64,000 nucleotides of DNA from CALBPI01 sp039033995 (GTDB lineage: Bacteria; Pseudomonadota; Gammaproteobacteria; Steroidobacterales; Woeseiaceae): NCBI GenBank assembly GCA_039033995.1, contig JBCCBP010000017.1:4196-68195 (forward strand), in the 5' to 3' direction. Below, piece after piece: positions 18,920 through 27,808 of the stretch; the stretch's first letter is position 1; each line of letters begins with the position of its first letter. The notes beneath the pieces are model-generated. The model did no database searches, was not told the origin of the DNA, and saw nothing but the letters and a program-made list of their open reading frames with translations. Made by a program: the position numbers and the translations under genes.

Positions 18920-19459
18920 ATGCGTTCAATTATTCACATTCTGGCCGTGCTGGCAGCGAGCGTTGTGCTCGTCGCTTGTGGCGGCAATCGTACGCTGCCA
19001 CCGAGCGAGTCCGGCAGCATCTATGGCGAGGACGATGCCGCCGATAACAATGCGGACAGCGGATCAACGGCTGGTAGCGGCATTCGTAGCACCGGTCTGG
19101 ACGACGATTTGGCCGGCAGCACAACCGCCGACACATTGATCATCTATTTCGATTACGACAAGAGTGAGGTTCGCCCGGAATACGTCGACTTGCTGGCGAC
19201 GCATGCGCGCCGCTTGGCGGCTGACGGACGGCAGCAACTCAGATTGGAAGGTCATGGCGACGAGCGTGGATCACGCGAGTACAACATTGGGCTCGGCGAG
19301 CGACGCGCGCAGGCGGTCCGACGTTTGTTGTTAATCCAGGGCGCATCGTCGGCGCAGATTTCTACGGTCAGCTACGGCGAGGAGCGTCCTGCCGCATTCG
19401 GTAGTACGGAATCGGACTACGAGAAAAATCGTCGCGTCGAGTTGTCCTACCGTCGCTGA
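18920..19459 (+). CDS. pal: peptidoglycan-associated lipoprotein Pal
   Basis: A 179-residue outer-membrane lipoprotein that binds peptidoglycan and, through TolB and TolA, couples the envelope layers during division. The lipobox LVAC places the lipidated cysteine near residue 21 (followed by GGN). A disordered Gly/Asp/Ser-rich linker runs to residue about 70. The OmpA-like domain has YFDYDKSEVRPEY and the peptidoglycan-binding block LEGHGDERGSREYNIGLGERRA. A strong AAGGAG site precedes the ATG. Confidence 0.95.
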   Translation: MRSIIHILAVLAASVVLVACGGNRTLPPSESGSIYGEDDAADNNADSGSTAGSGIRSTGLDDDLAGSTTADTLIIYFDYDKSEVRPEYVDLLATHARRLAADGRQQLRLEGHGDERGSREYNIGLGERRAQAVRRLLLIQGASSAQISTVSYGEERPAAFGSTESDYEKNRRVELSYRR

Positions 19460-19503
19460 AAGCAACACTCAATGCCTGCGCGTTAACCTGACGGATACAG
19501 ACC

Positions 19504-20265
19504 ATGCGAAATTGCAAACTATTGATCACCATTCTGACAGCCGCTGTTGCTGTGGGTTGTATGACCGTGCCGCCGGAAGAAGACCCGGTCTACATTAAGC
19601 TCACGGAAATCGAACGCCGCCTGCAGCGCGTCGAACGGGTAGTCCAGAATGACAGTCTTGTGCAGCTGGTGACGCGTGTCGATACGCTAGCGGCAGATAT
19701 CGATGGCCTGCAGGGACAGTCCGAAACATCAGGGTTCGAACTGGAAAAACTGAATGAACGGCTGCGCAGCTTGTATGCCGATCTTGATCAGCGGATACAA
19801 GCAGTAGAAGCCAGTGCGCAAAACGTATCGAACGTCATGCAGGGCGGTACGCTGTCGCCGGGCGAGCTACCGCTACCGAATGGGTCAGATCGCGAAAATT
19901 ATCAGGCTGCCTTCGAATTGCTGAAGGAAGGCCGCTACGATCAATCGGCGAAAGCGTTTGAGCAGTTTCTGGTCACTTATCCAAATAGTGATCTGGCCGA
20001 CAACGCCAAGTATTGGTTGGCAGAATCGTATTACGTGTCGCAAAAATTTACCGAAGCCCTGCCGATCTTCTCGGCGGTTATCGAGGATTTCCCGCAATCC
20101 CGAAAAGTCCCGGATGCTTTGCTCAAGGTGGGTTACTGCAATTACGAGCTCCAACGCTGGGATGCCGCACGTGAGGCGTTGCGCCGCGTGGTTGACGATT
20201 ATCCGGAAACGACAGCAGCGCGTCTGGCCACCAAACGACTGGATCAAATCCCCGCCAGCTCCTGA
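19504..20265 (+). CDS. cpoB: cell division coordinator CpoB (YbgF)
   Basis: A 253-residue periplasmic protein that links Tol-Pal constriction to septal cell-wall synthesis. The N-terminal part (residues about 30-110) is a heptad coiled coil (IERRLQRVERVV, LDQRIQAVEASAQNV). After a short linker come TPR-like repeats (YQAAFELLKEGRYDQSAKAFEQF, YWLAESYYVSQKFTEALPIF, LKVGYCNYELQRWDAAREAL). The signal sequence ends in AVAVGC, which resembles a weak lipobox; E. coli CpoB is soluble, so lipidation here is only a possibility. It is the last tol-pal gene; queE follows after 10 bases. Confidence 0.92.
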   Translation: MRNCKLLITILTAAVAVGCMTVPPEEDPVYIKLTEIERRLQRVERVVQNDSLVQLVTRVDTLAADIDGLQGQSETSGFELEKLNERLRSLYADLDQRIQAVEASAQNVSNVMQGGTLSPGELPLPNGSDRENYQAAFELLKEGRYDQSAKAFEQFLVTYPNSDLADNAKYWLAESYYVSQKFTEALPIFSAVIEDFPQSRKVPDALLKVGYCNYELQRWDAAREALRRVVDDYPETTAARLATKRLDQIPASS

Positions 20266-20275
20266 CGCCATCACC

Positions 20276-20953
20276 GTGAACAACGCTGCAGAAATCCAGC
20301 GGCCGCAGCTCGACGTGCGGCTGCGCATCACGGAAGTATTCCGGTCCTTGCAAGGGGAGGCGGCAACGGCGGGTCTGCCGACCGTGTTTGTTCGCTTGAC
20401 CGGCTGTCCCTTGCGCTGTCAGTACTGCGATACCGCGTACGCGTTTACGGGTGGCCAGTCTCGTACACTCGATGACATTATGACTGAGGTCGTAGGCCTC
20501 GATACCCAACATGTTTGCGTCACCGGTGGCGAACCTCTGGCGCAACCGGGTTGCCGTCGTTTACTGACGATGCTCTGCGATGCGGGACTGTCTGTTTCAT
20601 TGGAGACCAGCGGCGCAATCGATATCTCTGGTATCGATCCACGTGTATCTCGGGTCGTTGATATCAAGACGCCAGGCTCCGAAGAGATGGCACGCAATCT
20701 CTGGGAAAATATCGAACTGCTGACAGCCCATGATCAGGTCAAGTTTGTTGTCTGCAGTCGGGAGGACTTCGATTGGGCAGTTGAAACCGAGGCCCGCTAT
20801 GGTTTGTCCGCGCGTTGCGAGGTGTGGGTATCACCCAGTTTCGAACAAGTTGCGCCAACGGCACTGGCCGAATGGTTGCTTGCGTCGGGAGCGCCACTGC
20901 GCATGCAGACGCAACTGCACAAAGCGCTGTGGGGCGATGCGCCCGGCCGCTAG
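20276..20953 (+). CDS. queE: 7-carboxy-7-deazaguanine synthase QueE
   Basis: A 225-residue radical-SAM enzyme that forms 7-carboxy-7-deazaguanine in the pathway to queuosine and preQ0. The iron-sulfur motif CPLRCQYC gives cysteines C44, C48 and C51, followed by DTAYAF as in the family, and a glycine-rich SAM block (CVTGGEPLAQP). I use the GTG at 20276, ten bases after the cpoB stop, since the protein then begins shortly before the conserved RITEVFRSLQGE. The frame is open further upstream through cpoB. It is paired with queC. Confidence 0.93.
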   Translation: MNNAAEIQRPQLDVRLRITEVFRSLQGEAATAGLPTVFVRLTGCPLRCQYCDTAYAFTGGQSRTLDDIMTEVVGLDTQHVCVTGGEPLAQPGCRRLLTMLCDAGLSVSLETSGAIDISGIDPRVSRVVDIKTPGSEEMARNLWENIELLTAHDQVKFVVCSREDFDWAVETEARYGLSARCEVWVSPSFEQVAPTALAEWLLASGAPLRMQTQLHKALWGDAPGR

Positions 20954-20972
20954 ATCAGCAACGGAGTAGAGG

Positions 20973-21650
20973 GTGAGCAAGAAAGCGATTGTGTTGCTAT
21001 CGGGTGGCTTGGATTCGTCGACCATCCTCGCAATGGCGCGTGCCGACGGGTACGCGTGCTATGCGCTCAGTTTTGACTACGGTCAACGCCACGATGCCGA
21101 GTTGAAGGCCTCGGCCGCAATCGCCGAAAAAATGGGTGCCGCCGATCACAGAGTGATGCGCATTGATTTTGCGGGCATCGGTGGCTCCGCACTGACCGAT
21201 ACAGCGATTGCTGTGCCACAGACACCAGTTTCCGGTATTCCGGTGACCTATGTGCCGGCGCGCAATACGGTGTTTCTTTCAATGGCGCTTGGCTGGGCCG
21301 AAGTGGCCGGTGCGGATGCGATTTTTATCGGCGTTAACGCCGTCGACTACTCGGGGTATCCGGATTGCCGGCCTGAGTTCATCGCTGCTTATCAGCAGCT
21401 CATCGGCGTGGCAACAAAAGCGGGTGTCGAAGGCCAGCAGATTCGTCTCGAAACGCCGCTGATCTCGTTGAGCAAGGCTGAGATTATTCAGACGGGTTTG
21501 TCGCTTGGCCTCGATTACAGCCAAACCGTCTCGTGTTATCAGGCTGATGATTCGGGCCGCGCCTGCGGACGTTGCGATGCATGTCGGTTGCGAGCGGAAG
21601 GTTTTGCCGCCGCAGGCGTTGACGACCCGACGCGCTATCAAACTGCCTAG
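20973..21650 (+). CDS. queC: 7-cyano-7-deazaguanine synthase QueC
   Basis: A 225-residue ATP-dependent enzyme that converts the QueE product into preQ0. The N-terminal PP-loop LLSGGLDSSTIL binds ATP, and C-terminal cysteines (SCYQADDSGRACGRCDACR) form the zinc site. The start is a GTG behind a good GGAGTAGAG site, 20 bases after queE. Together queE and queC supply the precursor for the tRNA wobble base queuosine; no queD or queF is seen in the window. Confidence 0.95.
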   Translation: MSKKAIVLLSGGLDSSTILAMARADGYACYALSFDYGQRHDAELKASAAIAEKMGAADHRVMRIDFAGIGGSALTDTAIAVPQTPVSGIPVTYVPARNTVFLSMALGWAEVAGADAIFIGVNAVDYSGYPDCRPEFIAAYQQLIGVATKAGVEGQQIRLETPLISLSKAEIIQTGLSLGLDYSQTVSCYQADDSGRACGRCDACRLRAEGFAAAGVDDPTRYQTA

Positions 21651-21692
21651 GCCCGCATTGGCCCGGCCGCGCGATAGCGCTCGGCGTCATGT

Positions 21693-22559
21693 CTAGTCGC
21701 TATCCATTATCGCGGTCAACACACATTCGGTCTCATCGCATCGGAAGATATACGTCACGTTATCCGACCCAATACCGACACCAGACTGGACCGATATACG
21801 CAAGCCAGCCATGCTGCGAGCCCATAGGTTTAGCGCGGCGATCGTGCGGTAATCGTTCGTGCCGACAACATAGTCATCGAAATCGCTGGGCGAGTCGGGC
21901 AAGCGTGTACCGTCGGGCAAGCGCGCGCTGTCGTCAACAAACTGGATTTCGGTCCTGCCATCTGCATTTGCGAGATACGACGTCGTCACCAACGCAGTGG
22001 AGCCGTCTTGGAAGACAATCTGAAATTGCGGGTTCAGATTGTCGTTGCCGACGACACGGGCGGCGCTACTGGATAGCGCGATAAAGGCATTCTGAACACG
22101 TTCCACGAAGCCGTTCAGACGCCACGCGTCAAAGAGCGCGTCTGCGATGGTACGGTCGTAGCGTCCCTGGCCGAGCAAAAAGGTCTGTACGTCAGTAATG
22201 TCGACGACGACAGCGCCGGTGGACTCGGCAACGCTCGCGAGTTCCGCGCGTGCCAGTTTGACCGACTCTACCGTGGTCAGTGCCGCCGAGTCTGGCAGCG
22301 TTTCGCGCGCAAAGCGCGACCATGCACGAAACTCGTAGTCGTAGTAAATCGTGACGCGGTAAGTACGCAATCGATTCTCGCTATTGTCGTAAACGTTGAC
22401 AGTCGATTCTCCGAACTGCTCGGCAGGAACGCCGATCGCAAATTGCCTAGCGTTGTTTCCACAGCCGTCACACGCTGCCCAATACTCATTGGCCGCCGCC
22501 GTAGCAGCGAGTAGCGTCGATATCACGATGGCGCTCAGCATCATCCTGAGTGGTTGCAT
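21693..22559 (-). CDS. exported protein of unknown function with N-terminal CxxC
   Basis: A 288-residue protein. An ATG with GGAGAAA seven bases upstream starts a clear signal peptide (MLSAIVISTLLAATAAANE). The mature protein begins EYWAACDGCGNNARQ, with a CxxC pair. It continues in a mixed strand/helix pattern (TYRVTIYYDYEFRAW; a later block QFQIVFQDGSTALVTTSYL) and ends with a second Cys pair, FRCDETECV. I do not recognise a family. It is a lone gene, convergent with queC and upstream of tRNA-Lys on the opposite strand. The four cysteines suggest disulfides or a metal site in the periplasm; this is inference. Confidence 0.65.
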   Translation of the reverse strand: MQPLRMMLSAIVISTLLAATAAANEYWAACDGCGNNARQFAIGVPAEQFGESTVNVYDNSENRLRTYRVTIYYDYEFRAWSRFARETLPDSAALTTVESVKLARAELASVAESTGAVVVDITDVQTFLLGQGRYDRTIADALFDAWRLNGFVERVQNAFIALSSSAARVVGNDNLNPQFQIVFQDGSTALVTTSYLANADGRTEIQFVDDSARLPDGTRLPDSPSDFDDYVVGTNDYRTIAALNLWARSMAGLRISVQSGVGIGSDNVTYIFRCDETECVLTAIMDSD

Positions 22560-22757
22560 GTTGTTTCTCCAAAAGGGGATCAGTGCTTGCGGCACCGATC
22601 GTCAATGACGGTTTCATTGCACCAGCGTTGGCGATGAACAGGGCTGCGACAAATGACGTAAAGCCGCTGCAATAGCGGTTCGCGAGAGCAAGGTGGCTGC
22701 TCGAATCGGAGCGAAAGGCAGGTGGCCGATATTTCTGCCATTGATTGTCGGCAAGAC

Positions 22758-22785
22758 TTGAAGAATCTGGCCGTTACGGTATTAT
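22758..22785 (+). promoter_or_regulatory. sigma70-like promoter for tRNA-Lys
   Basis: TTGAAG (22758-22763) and TATTAT (22780-22785) are 16 bases apart and lie about 60 bases upstream of the tRNA. A GC-rich stretch (GCGCTCCGCC) follows the minus-10 box, as is common for stable-RNA promoters under stringent control. Confidence 0.6.
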
Positions 22786-22846
22786 TGCGCTCCGCCGAAA
22801 AGGCACCCTCCCATAGTCGCACCGAGGCGACACGCAGGAAACCGGC

Positions 22847-22922
22847 GGGCCGTTAGCTCAGATGGTAGAGCAGTTGGCTTTTAACCAATTGGTCATAGGT
22901 TCGATCCCTATACGGCCCACCA
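22847..22922 (+). tRNA. tRNA-Lys(TTT)
   Basis: A 76-nt cloverleaf with encoded CCA. The acceptor stem GGGCCGT pairs with ACGGCCC, the D-arm is GCTCAGATGGTAGAGC, the anticodon loop CTTTTAA lies between TTGG and CCAA, and the T-arm contains GGTTCGATCCC. Anticodon TTT. The spacer after it (22923-23063) leads into the threonine operon; I see no threonine- or isoleucine-rich leader peptide there. Confidence 0.97.
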
Positions 22923-23063
22923 CTTCCTCCCTGGTCGCACAGCACCGTTTCTTCGGTAACCAACGATCACACGCGATCGACTACACAGATTGGTGGATTT
23001 GGTAGTCCAGAATTGACGGCGAGTCAGTTATCATGCGCGTTTACGCGAATTGGCAGCGACACC

Positions 23064-25553
23064 TTGAACACTAAAAACAGCCGCGCCTGGCACGTACATA
23101 AATTTGGGGGCACCTCTCTGGCAGATGCGGATTGCTGCCGGCGGGTGGATGCCTTGGTGGGTCGATTCGAACCGCATCATCGCGCCGCCATCGTCGTTTC
23201 GGCGATGGGCGGGATGACCGATCAGTTGCTCGCTGTGGCCAACCTTGCGCAGTCGGACATGGCGGCCAGTGATGAACTCCTGCTGGGTCTCCAGTCACGC
23301 TATGAAGCGGCTTGCGGATGTCTGCTCGACGTAAAAAACCGCGGTGCTGTACTCGACGCCTGGCGGCAGGACCGCGACGATATTCGCGACCTCGTCCAGG
23401 CGATCAATCTGATGGGCTCTGCTGCACAGCGCACCCACGATGTGATCTCCGGTTACGGCGAGATCTGGTCATCGCGACTGATGGCGGCGTTGCTCCAGCA
23501 ATCGATGCCCGATCGCAAAGTGGCCTGGGTCGATGCGCGAGATATCCTGGTCGTGACCCAAACGCGTCTCGGTGCGGCCGTTAAATGGCCGGCATCGCGC
23601 GAACGACTGGCCGAGGCAACAGCAATACATGATGCCGATGTCATTGTCGTCACCGGGTTTATCGCAACGGACACCGAAGGCAAACAAACGACGCTGGGGC
23701 GCAATGGTAGCGACTACTCCGCTTCGGTGTTCGCCGCCTTGCTGGCTGCCGAGTCAGTGACTATATGGACCGACGTCCCTGGCGTCATGAGCGGCGATCC
23801 ACGGCAAATTCCGGAAGCGCGCGTGGTTAGAACACTGTCCTATAGCGAGGCGATGGAGTTGGCCTATTTTGGCGCCAAGGTCATTCATCCGAAGACAATG
23901 GGACCTGCGATCTATGACGATATCCCGATTTTTATTCGCAGCACCTTCGAGCCGGATGGCGAGGGTTCGAAAATCTCCGGCGAGTCGGACAGTGACGATC
24001 CCATCAAGGGCATCACGTCGATTGGTGGGCTTGCTGTCATTAACCTGGAAGGCGCCGGTATGTCGGGCGTTCCTGGGACGGCACATCGCCTGTTCCGCGC
24101 ACTCCATCAGTCGGATATCTCGGTCATCCTGATTTCGCAAGCCAGTTCCGAGCATTCGATCTGCTTTGTGGTTGCGGGCGAAGTCGCTGAGCAGGCAGCT
24201 TCCGTGGTCCGTGGTGCGTTCAGTGCCGAAATCGAAGGCGGTCAAATCCAGAACGTGTCGATCACCACCGGCTGTAGTGTCATTGCTGTCGTCGGTGACC
24301 GCATGTACGGCACGCCAGGTGTGGCGGGTCGTTTTCTGAACACGCTGGGGCAGGCGGGCATCAACGTGATTGCGATCGCTCAAGGGTCCAGCGAGCGCAA
24401 CATCTCGATTGTTGTTCATGAGCAGGACGCACAGCGTGCGATTCGAGCAGTCCACTCTGGTTTCTACCTGTCCCCGAAAACGCTGTCGATCGGGTTGATC
24501 GGCCCGGGTACGGTCGGTAGCACGCTCCTGCAGCAGCTGCAGACCGAAGCGCCACGTTTGCTGCGCGACTTCGGTGTCGATCTTCGCGTTCGCGCGATCG
24601 CAACGTCTCGCAAGCAGTTGTTGGCGACCCGCAATATCGCGTTGTCCGATTGGCGCGCGCAGCTTGAGACATCAGCCGAAGCGCTCGATCTCGAGCAATT
24701 CGTCAACCACGTGGATGCCGACCATCTGCCGCATGCCGTGATGATCGACTGCACGGCCGATGATGCGATCGCTGATCTCTATGCCGACTGGCTCGCCCGA
24801 GGGATCCATATCGTTACGCCTAACAAGAAGGCGTTCAGCGGCTCGCTGCAGCGTCTGCAACGACTGCAAGGGCAGGCGCGCGCGGCGGGTAGCTATTATT
24901 TCTACGAAACCACAGTCGGTGCGGGTCTGCCTATCATCCGCACACTACAGGACTTGCGTGACACCGGTGACAGCGTGCACTCGGTGCAGGGTATCTTCTC
25001 TGGCACGCTGGCTTACCTGTTTAATACCTACGATGGCACGACGCCTTTTTCGGACATCGTTGTCGCAGCGAAAGAAGCCGGGTTTACTGAGCCGGACCCG
25101 CGCGATGACCTGTCCGGTATGGACGTCGCGCGCAAGCTGGTAATCCTTGCGCGCGAACTTGGGCACACATTGTCACTGGAGGCGCTGTCGGTCGAGAGTC
25201 TCGTGCCGGCGTCGTTGGCGGATGTTTCAACCGACGAGTTTCTCGCTGGATTGCCAATGGTGGATCAATCGATGGCGGAGCGGCTCGCACAGGCACAATC
25301 GAACAACGCTTGCCTGCGCTACGTGGGTGAGCTTTCCGCAGATGGCACAGCACGCGTTAGTTTGCAGGAGATTCCGCTGTCGCATCCGTTCGCAAATATC
25401 GCGTTGACCGACAATGTCGTCTGTATCAGTAGTGATCGCTATGCCGACAATCCACTGGTCATTCAAGGACCAGGCGCTGGTCCTGAGGTGACGGCTGCCG
25501 GTATTTTCGCGGACGTGTTGAGACTCTCGGCGCAATTGGGTAACCGGCGTTGA
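23064..25553 (+). CDS. thrA: bifunctional aspartokinase / homoserine dehydrogenase
   Basis: An 829-residue two-enzyme protein catalysing the first and third steps of threonine synthesis. The aspartokinase domain opens with HKFGGTSLADA and contains TLGRNGSDYSASVFAALL. Two ACT-type regulatory repeats (about residues 310-455, SVILISQASSEHSICFVV and NVIAIAQGSSERNISIVV) predict feedback inhibition. The homoserine dehydrogenase domain starts near residue 473 with IGLIGPGTVGSTLL. The start is uncertain: the only in-frame initiators before the conserved region are TTG at 23013 and TTG at 23064; I prefer the second because it gives a family-like short N-terminus. Linkage to thrB and thrC supports thrA over metL. 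Confidence 0.94.
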   Translation: MNTKNSRAWHVHKFGGTSLADADCCRRVDALVGRFEPHHRAAIVVSAMGGMTDQLLAVANLAQSDMAASDELLLGLQSRYEAACGCLLDVKNRGAVLDAWRQDRDDIRDLVQAINLMGSAAQRTHDVISGYGEIWSSRLMAALLQQSMPDRKVAWVDARDILVVTQTRLGAAVKWPASRERLAEATAIHDADVIVVTGFIATDTEGKQTTLGRNGSDYSASVFAALLAAESVTIWTDVPGVMSGDPRQIPEARVVRTLSYSEAMELAYFGAKVIHPKTMGPAIYDDIPIFIRSTFEPDGEGSKISGESDSDDPIKGITSIGGLAVINLEGAGMSGVPGTAHRLFRALHQSDISVILISQASSEHSICFVVAGEVAEQAASVVRGAFSAEIEGGQIQNVSITTGCSVIAVVGDRMYGTPGVAGRFLNTLGQAGINVIAIAQGSSERNISIVVHEQDAQRAIRAVHSGFYLSPKTLSIGLIGPGTVGSTLLQQLQTEAPRLLRDFGVDLRVRAIATSRKQLLATRNIALSDWRAQLETSAEALDLEQFVNHVDADHLPHAVMIDCTADDAIADLYADWLARGIHIVTPNKKAFSGSLQRLQRLQGQARAAGSYYFYETTVGAGLPIIRTLQDLRDTGDSVHSVQGIFSGTLAYLFNTYDGTTPFSDIVVAAKEAGFTEPDPRDDLSGMDVARKLVILARELGHTLSLEALSVESLVPASLADVSTDEFLAGLPMVDQSMAERLAQAQSNNACLRYVGELSADGTARVSLQEIPLSHPFANIALTDNVVCISSDRYADNPLVIQGPGAGPEVTAAGIFADVLRLSAQLGNRR

Positions 25554-26497
25554 AGACGACTGCACGCGCATTTGCACCCGCATCGATCGGCAACCTGGGC
25601 GTCGGTTTCGATGTGCTTGGGCTCGCCATAGAGGGCCCCGGCGACTGCGTCACGGTCATGCGTCGGGACAGGCCAGGGATCGAGATTAACGACATTCGGG
25701 TGGCTGATGCGGCCGCGAATGCTGTCAAACTGAGTCGTATAGCAGAAAAAAACACGGCCTCGATAGCCGCTGCGGCATTGTGGGCTGCCGTCGGTGAGCC
25801 CGGCGGACTGGAAATGGTGATCGAAAAGGGGATCCCGCTGGGTTCCGGCATGGGCAGTTCTGCCGCATCGGCGGTGGCTGGCGTTGTCGCGGCCAACGCG
25901 CTGTTATCCGCGCCGCTCTCAATGGATGCACTCATGCCGTACGCGATGCAGGGGGAGTCATTTGCCAGCGGCGCCATGCACGCCGACAACGTCGCGCCGA
26001 GTCTGTTGGGTGGTATGGTGTTGTGCCCGCACGCGTGGCTGCCGGAGGTGCGCGCGCTACCACTCCCCACGGATATTCGCTCAGTGCTCGTACATCCGCA
26101 TCTACGCATCAATACCGCCGATTCGCGGCGCGGCTTGAGCAACAGCGTGCCGTTGCCGGTAACGGTGGCGCAGATGGCGGCCATCGCGGGCTTTGTGCAT
26201 GCGTGTCATAGCAACGATATGGATTTGATTCGTCGCACGCTAGTCGACCATGTGGTCGAGCCACAACGGTCGTCACAGGTCGCGGGCTTCGCAGATGTTC
26301 GTGATGCTGCCATGCAGGCCGGTGCGCTTGGTTGCTCGTTATCGGGCAGTGGCCCAAGTCTGTTTGCACTTGCCAGTGTCGATGATGCGCCGGCGGTGGC
26401 GCTCGCCATGCAGGGCGCTTTTACCGCCCATGCGATACCCAGTGACTACTGGATTTCGTCGCTCGCAGCGCCAGGTGCGCGGGTGTTGGAAGACTGA
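25550..26497 (+). CDS. thrB: homoserine kinase (GHMP family)
   Basis: A 315-residue kinase that phosphorylates homoserine. The N-terminal strand APASIGNLGVGFDVLGLA and the ATP-binding GHMP motif IPLGSGMGSSAASAV are typical, as is the C-terminal GCSLSGSGPSLFAL. It starts with TTG at 25550, overlapping the thrA stop by four bases, and its own TGA overlaps the thrC ATG by one base. The three genes are therefore tightly coupled. Confidence 0.95.
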   Translation: MKTTARAFAPASIGNLGVGFDVLGLAIEGPGDCVTVMRRDRPGIEINDIRVADAAANAVKLSRIAEKNTASIAAAALWAAVGEPGGLEMVIEKGIPLGSGMGSSAASAVAGVVAANALLSAPLSMDALMPYAMQGESFASGAMHADNVAPSLLGGMVLCPHAWLPEVRALPLPTDIRSVLVHPHLRINTADSRRGLSNSVPLPVTVAQMAAIAGFVHACHSNDMDLIRRTLVDHVVEPQRSSQVAGFADVRDAAMQAGALGCSLSGSGPSLFALASVDDAPAVALAMQGAFTAHAIPSDYWISSLAAPGARVLED

Positions 26498-27801
26498 TGC
26501 GATTTGAGAGTACCCGAAAAGAGGGTTCCGTCGATCTCGATACCGCGTTGCTGTCGGGGCTCGCGCCGGACGGCGGTCTCTACGTGCCGACCTCGCTGCC
26601 GCAGTATCCACTGAGTGCGTTCGAAGGGGCCGACGATCTGCTCGATATCGCCGAGGTGTATTTGCAGCCGTTCTTCGAAGGTTCACGTCTCGCCACATCA
26701 CTGCCAGAGATCGTCGCTGAGACCTTCCATTTCCCCATACCATTGCTGAGTCTTGCGAACGAGACCGGTTGTCCGGTGTCGGTGCTGGAGCTATTTCACG
26801 GTCCAACTGCAGCATTCAAGGACGTTGGTGCTGGTTTTCTCGCGGCGTGTTTGACGCGGCTTGACGACGCGGCGGCCGATCGGCCGCTGACGATTCTCGT
26901 GGCGACCTCCGGTGACACCGGCGGCGCGGTGGCATCAGCGTTTCATCGTCGTGACGGCGTTCGCGTCGTCGTGCTGTTTCCAAAAGGCAAAGTATCGCCG
27001 CGGCAACAGCATCAGCTGACCTGTTGGGGCGACAATATTGTTGCCGCTGCGGTCGAGGGTACATTCGACGACTGCCAGCGTATGGTTAAGGCCGCATTTG
27101 TCGATCCGGTGCTTCGTCGCGAGTACCGGTTCTCGTCGGCCAACAGTATCAACATCGGACGCCTGATCCCGCAGAGTGTTTACTATGCGGCAGCGTCGCT
27201 GTCGCATTTCCGGCAAACGGGTAAGGCACTCTCATTCATCGTGCCGACGGGTAACCTAGGCAACGGGCTAGCGGCGGTGCTCGCGCGTGCCTGTGGCCTG
27301 CCGATCGATGACATCACCTTTGTCAGCAATGCGAATCGAACGGTGCCCGACTACTTCGCGAGCGGTGAGTATCAGCCACGCGACAGCATCGAGACGCTGG
27401 CATCCGCGATGGACGTTGGTGCGCCCAGTAATCTCGAACGCCTGCGCCATTTGTTTGGTGAACGCGATGCGCTTCTGCAGCGATCGTTATCGGCCGAAAC
27501 GGTGAACGATGACGCTATTCGCGCGCAGATTGCACGGGATGCTGAGCGGTTTGAGTTCGCCTGGTGTCCGCATAGTGCGACCGCCATGCACGTGTGGGAT
27601 CACCTCGACGCCAACCATAAAGCGAAGCCGCAGGCCGTTGTCGCGACCGCACATCCGGCCAAGTTTGAAACGATTGTTGAGCCGATCATCGGTCGGTCCG
27701 TTGAAATCCCTGGAAGTTTGCAGCGCCTGTTGGCACTACCGAGCGAATTCGCGACAATCCCACCGGAATTGGATGCGCTCGCAAGCGTGCTGCAAGGTTA
27801 G
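26497..27801 (+). CDS. thrC: threonine synthase
   Basis: A 434-residue PLP enzyme that makes threonine from O-phosphohomoserine. The Schiff-base lysine is K108 in FHGPTAAFKDVGA. The phosphate-binding block VATSGDTGGAVASAF and the later VPTGNLGNGLAAV are present. It begins with the family's MRFESTRKEG and ends the thrABC operon. A NERD-domain gene follows after seven bases and may be co-transcribed. Confidence 0.96.
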   Translation: MRFESTRKEGSVDLDTALLSGLAPDGGLYVPTSLPQYPLSAFEGADDLLDIAEVYLQPFFEGSRLATSLPEIVAETFHFPIPLLSLANETGCPVSVLELFHGPTAAFKDVGAGFLAACLTRLDDAAADRPLTILVATSGDTGGAVASAFHRRDGVRVVVLFPKGKVSPRQQHQLTCWGDNIVAAAVEGTFDDCQRMVKAAFVDPVLRREYRFSSANSINIGRLIPQSVYYAAASLSHFRQTGKALSFIVPTGNLGNGLAAVLARACGLPIDDITFVSNANRTVPDYFASGEYQPRDSIETLASAMDVGAPSNLERLRHLFGERDALLQRSLSAETVNDDAIRAQIARDAERFEFAWCPHSATAMHVWDHLDANHKAKPQAVVATAHPAKFETIVEPIIGRSVEIPGSLQRLLALPSEFATIPPELDALASVLQG

Positions 27802-27808
27802 GTAACGG

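Noticed and set aside
22923..23063. Threonine attenuator leader upstream of thrA
   Set aside because: No short ORF rich in Thr or Ile codons and no terminator/antiterminator pair could be seen.
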